Of a DNA stretch of 39,779 nucleotides, positions 15,958 to 23,591 are shown piece by piece. The notes under the pieces are model-generated. The model had not been told where the DNA came from. It searched no databases and was given only the letters and a program-made list of their open reading frames with translations. Positions within the stretch are counted from its first letter, which is position 1. Every line of letters begins with the position of its first letter. A program made the translations under genes and the position numbers. This DNA comes from an uncultured Verrucomicrobiales bacterium. GTDB lineage: Bacteria > Verrucomicrobiota > Verrucomicrobiia > Verrucomicrobiales > Akkermansiaceae. Location: positions 1-39,779 of the forward strand of contig CALFTQ010000165.1 in assembly GCA_937916135.1 (NCBI GenBank). Reading direction: 5' to 3'.

Positions 15958-17745
15958 ATGAATGCAAAAATCATGGATCTTGGGGAGCATATACCCGGTG
16001 GAAAAAAGTGGCCGGGATGGTTATTGAACCTGGGAGAAAGACTGCTCGGATTCCATATTTTCAATGTGGCCCATTCCAAAGTGGAAGATGACATGAAAGC
16101 CGGCAGCACTGATAATTTCTTCAAACTTGCCTGTAAGCATCTTCCGCTCAACTATGAACTGAAAGGCCTTGAAAACATCCCGGCTGAAGGCCCGTGCGTC
16201 ATCGTGAGCAATCACCCCCACGGCATGTCGGATGGCATCATGATTGGCGATATTGCCATGAAAGTGCGCAGCGATGTCCGCATCGTGGTCAATGAATTCC
16301 TGCACTGCGTACGCGGCATGCGCCCCTACCAGATTACCGTGGATGTATACGGCGGAGAAGAAGCCAAGCGTGCCAACATGAGCGGCATGCGAGAGATTCT
16401 CAAATGGCTGCGCGACGGGCACTGCCTCATCATCTTCCCCAGCGGTTCTGCCGCCTCCTGGTCTGAGGCGGACGGCCGCGTGATTGATGACCCATGGCAG
16501 GAAAACATGGCTGCCATCATCCGCAAGACCAAAGCCACGGTAGTGCCCATGCACTTCTCCGGGCAGAATGGAGCTCTGTTCCAATTCGTCACCCGCAGAT
16601 GGAAGGATAAACGCTCCGCGCTCCTGGCGAGAGAAATCAAACGAGACCGCCACACCCTGCACCAGGTGCGCGTTGGCAAACCGATTCCCGGCAGTCGGCT
16701 TGAACTGCTGCCAACCGATGCCGCGGTTTCAGACTATCTGCGGCTCAGCAGCATGATGTTGCGGTATCCGGACACGGCAGCATCGAACAATCCCGGAATG
16801 CCGCGCACTCTTGCCCCGGTCGCAGCTCCGGTTCCACCGGAAGAACTCCAGGCAGAGCTCGATTCGCTCCCCGCCGAAGAGCACCTGCTGTACACCCACA
16901 AGAGCACAGGGCTGCAGATATATACAGCTCAGGGATACCGCATCCCCAAGCTTCTGCATGAAATCGGCGTACAGCGTGAAATCACCTTCCGCTCAGTAGG
17001 TGAAGGCTCAGGAACCGCTTGCGACACGGACGAATACGACCAGTACTATGACCACCTCATCATGTGGGATCCTGCTGAAAAACGCATTGCAGGGGCCTAC
17101 CGCATGGGCCGGACAGATTCCATCGTAAAAAGCCGGGGCATCACCGGCATTTACAACACCGAATTCTTCACTTTCGGCAACAAATTCGTCAACCACGTTA
17201 TAAACGGGCTGGAAATGGGACGAGCCTTCATCACCGCTGCCTACCAGAAGCACCCGGCGTCTCTGGATACGCTGTGGATGGGGATCGGGCATTTCGTGCT
17301 GAAATACCCCAGGTATCGCTATCTTTACGGAACAGTCAGTGTGTCATCCGATTACACAGAGCGCTCCCGCACCCTGATACACGAATATCTCAAATGCCAT
17401 TGGCTCGACAAGGAACTGGCAGAAGACGTGCAGGCCAAAACCCCGCCCCGGAATATGGATCTGCTCAGCGAGGATGCCCGCCTTCTTCCGGAAGGACTAT
17501 CAGATTTGCGACTGTTCAGTGCTATGGTCAGCGATCTGGAACCGACTGGCCGCAGCATCCCTGTTCTGTTACGCCAATACCTTCGCTTAAATGGCAAAAT
17601 GGTTTCCTTCAACGTCGATTCAGACTTCGGCGACACACTGGATTGCCTGGTTGTCGTTGATCTGCACAATGCCCCGGACCGCCTCATCACGCGATACTGC
17701 GGTGCCCCGCTAAAAACCGAGGCCGAGGCCACGACCAAAGCTTGA
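15958..17745 (+). CDS. Bifunctional OlsF-like aminolipid acyltransferase
   Basis: The 595 residues hold two acyltransferase domains. Residues about 60-270 are PlsC-like: NHPHGMSDG gives an H86-x5-D92 catalytic pair, and IIFPSGSAA follows. From about 300 a GNAT-fold domain of the OlsB/ornithine-acyl-ACP N-acyltransferase type follows (YDHLIMWDP..KRIAGAYRMG and EFFTF). A PlsC domain before an OlsB domain in one chain is the OlsF arrangement, which makes ornithine lipids; close relatives make glycine or lysine lipids, so the head group is not settled. It probably acts at the inner membrane face. The lptD promoter overlaps its stop codon. Confidence 0.82.
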   Translation: MNAKIMDLGEHIPGGKKWPGWLLNLGERLLGFHIFNVAHSKVEDDMKAGSTDNFFKLACKHLPLNYELKGLENIPAEGPCVIVSNHPHGMSDGIMIGDIAMKVRSDVRIVVNEFLHCVRGMRPYQITVDVYGGEEAKRANMSGMREILKWLRDGHCLIIFPSGSAASWSEADGRVIDDPWQENMAAIIRKTKATVVPMHFSGQNGALFQFVTRRWKDKRSALLAREIKRDRHTLHQVRVGKPIPGSRLELLPTDAAVSDYLRLSSMMLRYPDTAASNNPGMPRTLAPVAAPVPPEELQAELDSLPAEEHLLYTHKSTGLQIYTAQGYRIPKLLHEIGVQREITFRSVGEGSGTACDTDEYDQYYDHLIMWDPAEKRIAGAYRMGRTDSIVKSRGITGIYNTEFFTFGNKFVNHVINGLEMGRAFITAAYQKHPASLDTLWMGIGHFVLKYPRYRYLYGTVSVSSDYTERSRTLIHEYLKCHWLDKELAEDVQAKTPPRNMDLLSEDARLLPEGLSDLRLFSAMVSDLEPTGRSIPVLLRQYLRLNGKMVSFNVDSDFGDTLDCLVVVDLHNAPDRLITRYCGAPLKTEAEATTKA

Positions 17746-17770
17746 CAAAACCGTAATATTCGGGCAGAAT
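17742..17770 (+). promoter_or_regulatory. lptD promoter
   Basis: A perfect TTGACA (17742-17747), 17 bases and CAGAAT (17765-17770). The -35 box overlaps the stop codon of the upstream acyltransferase gene, so lptD has its own promoter despite the short gap. Confidence 0.7.
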
Positions 17771-17796
17771 GAATACCATCGATGCGGAAGCCACAT

Positions 17797-20223
17797 ATGA
17801 AACGGAATAAACGGCGCACAAAACTCGCTCTCGCCCTGATTCTGGGAGGATTTTCCCAAATTTCTGCACACGGTGCAGATTTGGTACCTTTGCCGGAAGA
17901 CCTCTTTGACGGCAAAAACGACACTAATCCCATTCTGGACATCACGAACCGCACAGTCAGCGGCCTGGGCAGGCAGGCTCCGGAAATCCCGGATACACTT
18001 CAGGTCACGAATGAGGGAGGAACCATCAGCTACGACCAGGAAAAGAACATTTTCCTGTATGAGGCAGGCAAAGAGACTCCGATTCGGCTCCGCACCGACA
18101 GCGGCTCAGACATTCACACCCCTTCCCTTGAAGCACGATTAGAAACGGGTGATGCCATACTCTCCGGCCCGGTCACCATCTATCAGGACGATGTGATGGT
18201 GCGAGGCGAGGACGGAGGATTCTACAACTGGAAAGAGAAAAAAACCGCAGTCAACAAAGTCCGCATCAAGGTGAATGGACTGATGGTAAGAGGCTCACGC
18301 ATTGAATATGCCACAGATGCCGATGGTAAGGAATATATTACCGTGCATGATGCTTACATCACCACGGAGGACGTACAGAATCCATCTGCCTGGATTGGTA
18401 CCGGCAGACTCACAATTTACCCCGGAGATTATGGTGAGGTCTCCCGCCTCAGCATTTCGGTAGGTGAGCACGATGTAGCAGTTCCCATACTGGGGTGGTT
18501 TACTTTCTCCCACTCCCTCAACCCGAGAGAAGGTTATCTTCCCGGCGCCGGCACACGCTCCCACTGGGGTGCCTATCTGGAAAACAGCTACGGCATTCTC
18601 TTCGGTAACAGGCGTGTGGAAGGAATCATGCCAACGGCAGATTACCTTGCAACCTTGCACCTTGACGGCCGAACCCGCCGCGGCCTTGCAACAGGTCTGG
18701 ATCTGGAAGACATCTCCATGACCAAAAAGCACAAGGATATGGAAGGGTTCAAATCCTATTTTGCAGATGACCGGAATCCTTCCATCAACCCTCTTGAAGG
18801 TGAGCGCCTGCCTGTTGACGATAAGCGATACTATTTCAGCCTGAAAACTCTTTGGGGGGTAGATCCGGGCGGTGATCCTCACGCAAAATGGCACCTGGCC
18901 ACCAATGTGAACGTAGCCAGCGATCGCTACATGATCCGAGACTTCCTCCCGGACATCAGTCGGGTCAACGACAAACCGGACAACACCGTCCGCCTCGTCC
19001 GCACCACCAACAAGACGCAGAGCATGCTCTACACGCGCTTTGCGCCGAATGACTACTACGTGACAGATGAACGCCTGGAAGCATCATTCTACCGCGTGCG
19101 TACGGCTATCGGCAACACTGGCATCAATTACGAGACCAACAACAGCGCCTGCATCATGCGGCAGTACCTGCCGACAGAGAACCGGAAAGAATTCGAAGCA
19201 CGGCTGGATCGAGTCAAGGACGCAGAAATGAAGGAGTATTACTCCCGTCTGCTGAACACCGAAAGCTATTTCCGAATCAACACCACTCACGAATTCACCA
19301 CAAACCTGACGGCGTTCAAGTTCCTCAACATTGCACCCAAGGCCGGCGGCGCCTACACGGGGTACTATGATGTAGGCGGCATCGGTTCTGATAACCGTTT
19401 CCTCGGTTACCTCGGCTGCGATTTTAATCTCAAATTCCACAACAGGTACCCCAATTTCCAATATAAGGATTTCGGGCTCAAAGGGCTTACCCATATCATC
19501 CAGCCCTATGCCGAATACTCTCGCGGCAGCATTTCATCATCGAACGAATATGTGCCGCAGATTGACACGTGGTCCAGCACCAGAAGCGGCAGCACTACAA
19601 GCCCCATCCCGCTTGACCTCTGCGGGTTCGCCGGCATCGATGGGTGGGGTAATTGGAACATCTGGCGTCTCGGCTTAAAGAACACCCTTACTTCCAGTGT
19701 CGATGGAGAATCCATCAAACTGCTCACGTGGGATATGTTCTGCGACTATAACGCAGATAATCCCAATTCAGATTATGATTTCTCCAGTCTGTACAACATC
19801 ATCAACTTCTCCCCTTCCAAACGTTTCAGTATTTACCTGACAACCCAGACCCCCACCATCAACAACGGAGAGGGCTTCTGGCAGTACAGCATTACCACCC
19901 GCATCATCCCTGCCGAATGGCTTGAAACCTACTTATCCTACCGGGCAATCAAGGATCACCCCATTCAGGAAGATTCCGGGCAGCTCCACCTTCGCACCAA
20001 TATCCGACTCAGCGAAAAATACACCTTCTCTGTAAAACTGTACTACGAAGAAAACGAAGGACGATTCCCCATCCAGCAGTACTCACTCTTCCGCCACGCT
20101 GGCGCATGGTATATCGGTGCCACCGTATTCCTGCGAGACAACGGCGGCAAGAAAGAACAAGGCATGGGCATCTCCTTTACCTTGGGTGAAACCGGCACTG
20201 CGCTCCCCATCGACCTGATGTAA
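17797..20223 (+). CDS. lptD: LPS-assembly outer-membrane protein, LptD-like
   Basis: LptD, with LptE, inserts LPS into the outer leaflet of the outer membrane. This 808-residue protein has a signal peptide (MKRNKRRTKLALALILGGFSQISAHG) and an OstA/LptA-like N-terminal beta-jellyroll (about 60-200: VTNEGGTISYDQEKNIFLYEAG, DAILSGPVTIYQDDVMVRG). A long beta-barrel follows, opened by GYLPGAGTRSHWGAYLENSYGILFG, a pattern at the start of LptD barrels. An in-frame ATG at 17782, 11 bases after the -10 box, is an alternative start; 17797 has GGAAG seven bases ahead and a cleaner signal peptide. Sequence conservation is weak, as is usual outside Proteobacteria. Confidence 0.78.
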   Translation: MKRNKRRTKLALALILGGFSQISAHGADLVPLPEDLFDGKNDTNPILDITNRTVSGLGRQAPEIPDTLQVTNEGGTISYDQEKNIFLYEAGKETPIRLRTDSGSDIHTPSLEARLETGDAILSGPVTIYQDDVMVRGEDGGFYNWKEKKTAVNKVRIKVNGLMVRGSRIEYATDADGKEYITVHDAYITTEDVQNPSAWIGTGRLTIYPGDYGEVSRLSISVGEHDVAVPILGWFTFSHSLNPREGYLPGAGTRSHWGAYLENSYGILFGNRRVEGIMPTADYLATLHLDGRTRRGLATGLDLEDISMTKKHKDMEGFKSYFADDRNPSINPLEGERLPVDDKRYYFSLKTLWGVDPGGDPHAKWHLATNVNVASDRYMIRDFLPDISRVNDKPDNTVRLVRTTNKTQSMLYTRFAPNDYYVTDERLEASFYRVRTAIGNTGINYETNNSACIMRQYLPTENRKEFEARLDRVKDAEMKEYYSRLLNTESYFRINTTHEFTTNLTAFKFLNIAPKAGGAYTGYYDVGGIGSDNRFLGYLGCDFNLKFHNRYPNFQYKDFGLKGLTHIIQPYAEYSRGSISSSNEYVPQIDTWSSTRSGSTTSPIPLDLCGFAGIDGWGNWNIWRLGLKNTLTSSVDGESIKLLTWDMFCDYNADNPNSDYDFSSLYNIINFSPSKRFSIYLTTQTPTINNGEGFWQYSITTRIIPAEWLETYLSYRAIKDHPIQEDSGQLHLRTNIRLSEKYTFSVKLYYEENEGRFPIQQYSLFRHAGAWYIGATVFLRDNGGKKEQGMGISFTLGETGTALPIDLM

Positions 20224-20252
20224 TATGGTTTTACCATAACATTCACCAATAT

Positions 20253-20276
20253 GCGGCAGGATCCCCATCCTGCCGC
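20253..20276 (+). terminator. lptD terminator
   Basis: A perfect 10-bp stem (GCGGCAGGAT / ATCCTGCCGC) with a CCCC loop, followed by TACTTTTG, lies 30 bases after the lptD stop. The T-tract is short, so it may be only moderately strong. Confidence 0.7.
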
Positions 20277-20329
20277 TACTTTTGTGGGTAGCCCCCACTT
20301 TCCAACGCCTCGGAAGCACAAGCCCATCC

Positions 20330-20511
20330 CACACGTGTACCAAAGTCCAAGTACGGAGCTCGATAAATTGGAATTTGTGGGGGAACTCTGTCGGAGCACG
20401 GGACTTCAGTCCCGATTGGAAGCACCGTTATTTCGGGACTGAAGTCCCGTGCCCCGACAACGACAAATTCCAATTTATCGAGCTCTGTACTCAATCTTTG
20501 GGATACATGTG
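20330..20511. repeat. Full-length interspersed palindromic repeat
   Basis: This 182-bp near-palindrome is the fullest copy of a repeat found five times in the window. The outer arms (CACACGTGTAC...GAGCTCGATAAATTGG and its inverse) pair over about 50 bases with some mismatches; 28 bases at 20351-20378 and 20463-20490 match with one mismatch. Inside are two small hairpins in inverted relation, CGGGACT-TC-AGTCCCG (20399-20414) and CGGGACT-GA-AGTCCCG (20434-20449). There is no coding capacity. It resembles a REP-pair/BIME or MITE and has been moved, if at all, by an enzyme encoded elsewhere (inference). It fills most of the gene-free stretch 20224-20589. Confidence 0.88.
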
Positions 20512-20525
20512 GCTCTTTTCCCCCC

Positions 20526-20565
20526 AAAAAAAACGTGCCGGACTCCACCACAGAGCCAGGCACGT
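20526..20565 (-). terminator. Terminator of the basic-tail lipoprotein gene
   Basis: On the minus strand, a 13-base stem with two mismatches (20553-20565 pairing with 20533-20545) is followed by a run of eight T residues (A-tract at 20526-20533). It lies 25 bases after the stop of the lipoprotein gene that ends at 20590. Confidence 0.8.
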
Positions 20566-20589
20566 GAAAAAAAATCTTCTGCAGAGCAC

Positions 20590-21066
20590 TTAACCTCGGC
20601 GGCGTGCAGTAGTCTTACGCTTGGCCACAGAACGCCTGCTGCGCACGGATGTGCGCTTCTTGGCCACGGCGCGTCTGCTGCGCACGGAGGTGCGCTTCTT
20701 GGCCACTGCGCGACGGCGTTTCACAGACTTACCACGCTTCAGAGAAGCATAACGACTGCTGCGCACAGAGGAACGGCGGCGCATGGTCTTCTTGCTGGAA
20801 GCCATGGCGGAACGCGGCACATAGGCAGGGACCGGAGTGCGCGAGGTACGAATAGCGGCGGCCAGTGCCTTGCGCTGGTCATCGGCGCTGTAGTTGCGAC
20901 CCTGCTGGTCGGCAAAATACTTACGGTATGCGGGGTCCACCTGATTAATGTTGGTAACCGCATCCGGGAAGTTGTGGTACTTCATCCCACGGTCGCTCTG
21001 GCAGGCAGTCAAAAGACAGGCTACCACAGCCACCAGGCAAAGTATTAACTGACGAGTGCTGAACAT
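20590..21066 (-). CDS. Lipoprotein with polycationic repeat tail
   Basis: I do not recognise this 158-residue protein. It starts with a lipoprotein signal peptide (lipobox LLTAC, acylated at C22, with Gln at +2). A short ordinary segment (about 25-70) follows. The last 90 residues contain no acidic residue and many Lys/Arg, with a 13-residue repeat, RRAVAKKRTSVRS, present twice and then a diverged third copy. The tail recalls the VAKK-type repeats of chlamydial histone-like Hc2, but on an exported lipoprotein. It could bind LPS, peptidoglycan or extracellular nucleic acid (inference). A 51-residue lipoprotein gene lies 15 bases upstream on the same strand. Confidence 0.8.
   Translation of the reverse strand: MFSTRQLILCLVAVVACLLTACQSDRGMKYHNFPDAVTNINQVDPAYRKYFADQQGRNYSADDQRKALAAAIRTSRTPVPAYVPRSAMASSKKTMRRRSSVRSSRYASLKRGKSVKRRRAVAKKRTSVRSRRAVAKKRTSVRSRRSVAKRKTTARRRG
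20621..20716. repeat. 39-bp tandem repeat inside lipoprotein gene
   Basis: A 39-bp unit starting TTGGCCAC and ending GTGCGCTTC occurs at 20621-20659 and 20660-20698, with a partial third copy to about 20716. It encodes the 13-residue basic repeat. The copies are alike at DNA level, which suggests recent duplication and possible length variation between strains. Confidence 0.85.
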
Positions 21067-21081
21067 AGTAAAAAGAAAACT

Positions 21082-21237
21082 TTATGGAATGATAGCATTC
21101 AACAGGCGAAACGGGAGAGCAATAATAAAACCGACTAACCCGGTAACCGCACTGCATGAAGTGAGACAGGTCATGCACACAAGAATGAGCCCCAGCTGCA
21201 CGCTGCGCTTCGCCACGCTCTGAATTACTTTTTTCAT
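21082..21237 (-). CDS. 51-residue small lipoprotein
   Basis: This is a short frame encoding 51 residues. It begins MKKVIQSVAKRSVQLGLILV and continues to a lipobox, CLTSC, with Cys28 as the acylation site. After it come SAVTGLVGFIIALPF and RLLNAIIP. The mature peptide of 24 residues is therefore mostly hydrophobic and resembles the tiny entericidin-like lipoproteins in size. Several features support it: basic start, hydrophobic core, lipobox, an upstream promoter candidate and a downstream lipoprotein gene in the same direction only 15 bases away. Function unknown. Confidence 0.6.
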   Translation of the reverse strand: MKKVIQSVAKRSVQLGLILVCMTCLTSCSAVTGLVGFIIALPFRLLNAIIP

Positions 21238-21293
21238 AATTTATCACGCGGCGACCCGGCACATCATGTACCACTCCCTACCCCGCCGCACTT

Positions 21294-21323
21294 ATACTAT
21301 CACATTTTCTGATCCGTTGCCAA
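21294..21323 (-). promoter_or_regulatory. Promoter of the small lipoprotein pair
   Basis: Minus strand: TTGGCA (21318-21323), 18 bases, TAGTAT (21294-21299). The predicted leader to the ATG at 21237 is about 50 bases. Confidence 0.4.
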
Positions 21324-21364
21324 TAATAAACTTTTCCTTACAATCTTTTTTTAGCGCGTATGAC

Positions 21365-21392
21365 TTGATTTTGGCTCAAAAGCGGGTAAAAT
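21365..21392 (+). promoter_or_regulatory. NUDIX gene promoter
   Basis: TTGATT (21365-21370), 16 bases, TAAAAT (21387-21392). The ATG at 21402 follows after 9 bases, which predicts a leader of about two bases. Confidence 0.6.
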
Positions 21393-21401
21393 GAGGGTCG
21401 C

Positions 21402-22004
21402 ATGGTCACAATACCAAACGATTCGCGGGCTTGTTTGTGCAAAGCCCTGCAGATATTTGCCGAAAAGCACCCCGGGCAGCAGGAAACAGCCGACAAAATG
21501 CTCCGATTTATCGCCAGCACGCCGGATTGTTTCAAGCGAACCCACGCAGCAGGACATATGACCGGCTCAGCCTGGCTTATCAACCCATCAGGCGACAAGG
21601 TTCTGCTCACCCTGCACCGCAAGCTACAGCGCTGGATGCAGACCGGCGGACATGCGGATGGAGATCCGGACACCCTGCGCGTGGCCCTGCGCGAAGCTGA
21701 GGAGGAAAGCGGAATCAGCGGTATTCAGCCTGTATCAGCGGATATTTTCGATATTGATATCCACCTGATTCCGGCCCGTCCCGCCACAGGAGAACCAGCG
21801 CACTACCATTACGATGTACGCTACCTGCTGCGAGCTCCCCACGAATCATTTATCGTTTCGGATGAATCAGACGCCCTCGCCTGGTGGTCTGAGACTGACT
21901 TCAACACCCGCACTGCAGAGCTGGACGAATCTGTACAACGCATGGCCCGCCAATATTTCGCACACGTGACCCAAAGCCTGAGAACAGACCCCGGAGAAAG
22001 GTGA
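21402..22004 (+). CDS. NUDIX hydrolase
   Basis: This 200-residue protein contains the Nudix box, GGHADGDPDTLRVALREAEEESGI (about residues 84-107). The metal-binding REAEEESGI half is intact, but the upstream acidic position is Asp, not Glu. Nudix enzymes cleave nucleoside diphosphates linked to other groups. An N-terminal helical extension of about 50 residues precedes the fold. The substrate cannot be told from sequence; HYHYDVRYLLRAP after the box resembles the branch of small Nudix proteins that is still uncharacterised. It stands alone, convergent with the lipoprotein gene at 22066. Confidence 0.9.
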   Translation: MVTIPNDSRACLCKALQIFAEKHPGQQETADKMLRFIASTPDCFKRTHAAGHMTGSAWLINPSGDKVLLTLHRKLQRWMQTGGHADGDPDTLRVALREAEEESGISGIQPVSADIFDIDIHLIPARPATGEPAHYHYDVRYLLRAPHESFIVSDESDALAWWSETDFNTRTAELDESVQRMARQYFAHVTQSLRTDPGER

Positions 22005-22065
22005 GCATGCAGAACACCAGCAAGCAGATGGGGCCTGCTTTCCGGGTAAGGTGGCAGTACTTGCT

Positions 22066-22770
22066 TCAGAAAAACATAAAGGGGGTATAGAGGGCAGAAG
22101 CCGCAGCAGAGCCCACCAGCGTCGCGGGCCAGTCGATAAGCAGGTTCACCAAAGGCCTCGCCACATATTTGTTCACTGTTTCTGCTGCCCCTTCTTCATA
22201 AAGCAGGGCGTTCCACAGACTATCGTTCATGACCGCCGGATTTTCCTTCAGGCCGGGTTTGCGCCGGAGCGGGATTCGCCGCTGCGCCACCATGGTGCAT
22301 TCTTCCATGGGGCGGTGGCGCAGATACCAGCGCCAGCAGCAGGTTCCAAAGTACCGCGGGGCAGTGGTCCGCCCGCTGGCCCGGATTCCATATGCACCCA
22401 GCGACTCACAGGGAACCCGCACCTCTGCCTCAACCGGTTCCGTGCGGCGGGGCTCATGCTCTGTCTGCCAGCTCCAGCCGTGGTACAAATCGATATCGTG
22501 CACATGGAGAGCCCGCCCGGGAGTGCGTTCCATGGTATACTTTCCCCGCACCACGTAATGTTTCTGCCCCGTTGCTGAGGTATACTCCGTCAGGAAATCA
22601 TCGCAATACTCAAACTCCACCACCTTCCAGGCTTCGTCGTCCCAATGGGGCAGATTCCCCACCTGCGTGTTGAGATTGCAGCGCACAAAGCAGCAGGATG
22701 ACAGGCTGCATGCCCACAGCAGCACGCTGAACAGGAATAAGCAATACGGATGGACAAAGCGGTTCTTCAT
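22066..22770 (-). CDS. Putative lipoprotein of unknown function
   Basis: I do not recognise this 234-residue protein. Its N-terminus (MKNRFVHPYCLFLFSVLLWACSLSSCC) looks like a lipoprotein signal with a possible lipobox LSSC at C26. The mature part has two cysteines in GTCCWRWYLRHRP and a hydrophobic C-terminus (LIDWPATLVGSAAASALYTPFMFF) that could sit in a membrane. The start overlaps the upstream membrane gene by 4 bases, so both are probably co-expressed with the flavoprotein gene further upstream. Confidence 0.65.
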   Translation of the reverse strand: MKNRFVHPYCLFLFSVLLWACSLSSCCFVRCNLNTQVGNLPHWDDEAWKVVEFEYCDDFLTEYTSATGQKHYVVRGKYTMERTPGRALHVHDIDLYHGWSWQTEHEPRRTEPVEAEVRVPCESLGAYGIRASGRTTAPRYFGTCCWRWYLRHRPMEECTMVAQRRIPLRRKPGLKENPAVMNDSLWNALLYEEGAAETVNKYVARPLVNLLIDWPATLVGSAAASALYTPFMFF

Positions 22771-23582
22771 GCAGATGGACGGGTCTCAGCACTCATGCTC
22801 AAACGGAATATGGAATATGCAATGCCCAGGACAGCCCCCGCAACGGCCAGAGGCCCGACCCAGGACGGCGCCTCGTCTGCATGCACCACGATACCCATGC
22901 TCACCAGCACCCCGGCGGGTACAATAATCAGGCAAAAGACCATCAGCAGGCGAAGCAGAAATACCCGCCGCGAAGCAGGACTGAACAAGCACCATCCCCC
23001 AGCCAGGGCGCAGGCCACCACGCCGCACAGCCCGAGCATGAACGCGTCATCCAGGAAGCTCGTGACCAGGTGGCTATTGAAATAACCGCTGCTGTCTGCT
23101 ATATCCGCGACTTCTATGAGCCGCCCATTCTGCCGCCCCAACATCCTGACCGGAATACCGTCATAGGGTCCCCCGGGAGAAGGTGTGTACCTGAAGGGTG
23201 CGCCCTGCCCCTCGAAGGAGCCAAAGATTCCGGCAAGCTGCGCTGTCTGCGCTTCGTTCAGTTTCAATTCCCAGAGCCCGGCATACAGATGCGGAGCAGC
23301 ATAATATTTCCCCTCATGGCTCACAAAAAGGGCCTGTTCCTCCACCGGCCCGATACCCGGCAGCTCAATCCTTCCTTCAGCGTGCAGCTTGTTCACCTCC
23401 AGTTCCACCAGGCAGGAATCGGTAGCACCACGATACTTATCCGGCGTGATTTCGAAGACAGGGGAATTAGTCACGGAGATAAGCAGCGGCGCCATCACAA
23501 ACACCGCCATTATATACCCAGCCACCGCCGGGAACGCCAGCAGGATCCCCATCACGCAGTGAACTGAAGAGACATGAGACAT
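22767..23582 (-). CDS. Membrane protein with extracytoplasmic domain
   Basis: This 271-residue protein of unknown function has one N-terminal membrane segment (about 8-36), an extracytoplasmic domain of about 130 residues, and three further hydrophobic segments (about 178-198, 205-228 and 240-262). No catalytic motif stands out. It starts 9 bases after the stop of the flavoprotein gene and overlaps the following lipoprotein gene by 4 bases, which suggests a three-gene operon. The chosen ATG is the first in frame. Confidence 0.65.
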   Translation of the reverse strand: MSHVSSVHCVMGILLAFPAVAGYIMAVFVMAPLLISVTNSPVFEITPDKYRGATDSCLVELEVNKLHAEGRIELPGIGPVEEQALFVSHEGKYYAAPHLYAGLWELKLNEAQTAQLAGIFGSFEGQGAPFRYTPSPGGPYDGIPVRMLGRQNGRLIEVADIADSSGYFNSHLVTSFLDDAFMLGLCGVVACALAGGWCLFSPASRRVFLLRLLMVFCLIIVPAGVLVSMGIVVHADEAPSWVGPLAVAGAVLGIAYSIFRLSMSAETRPSA

Positions 23583-23591
23583 ACGGCTGTC

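Noticed and set aside
20282..20593. Short frames across the palindromic repeat on both strands
   Set aside because: They exist only because the palindrome lacks stops; copies elsewhere break the frame and no start signal precedes them.
22005..22065. Terminator between the NUDIX gene and the convergent lipoprotein gene
   Set aside because: Only a 6-bp stem (AAGCAG/CTGCTT) without a T-tract is present, too weak to call.
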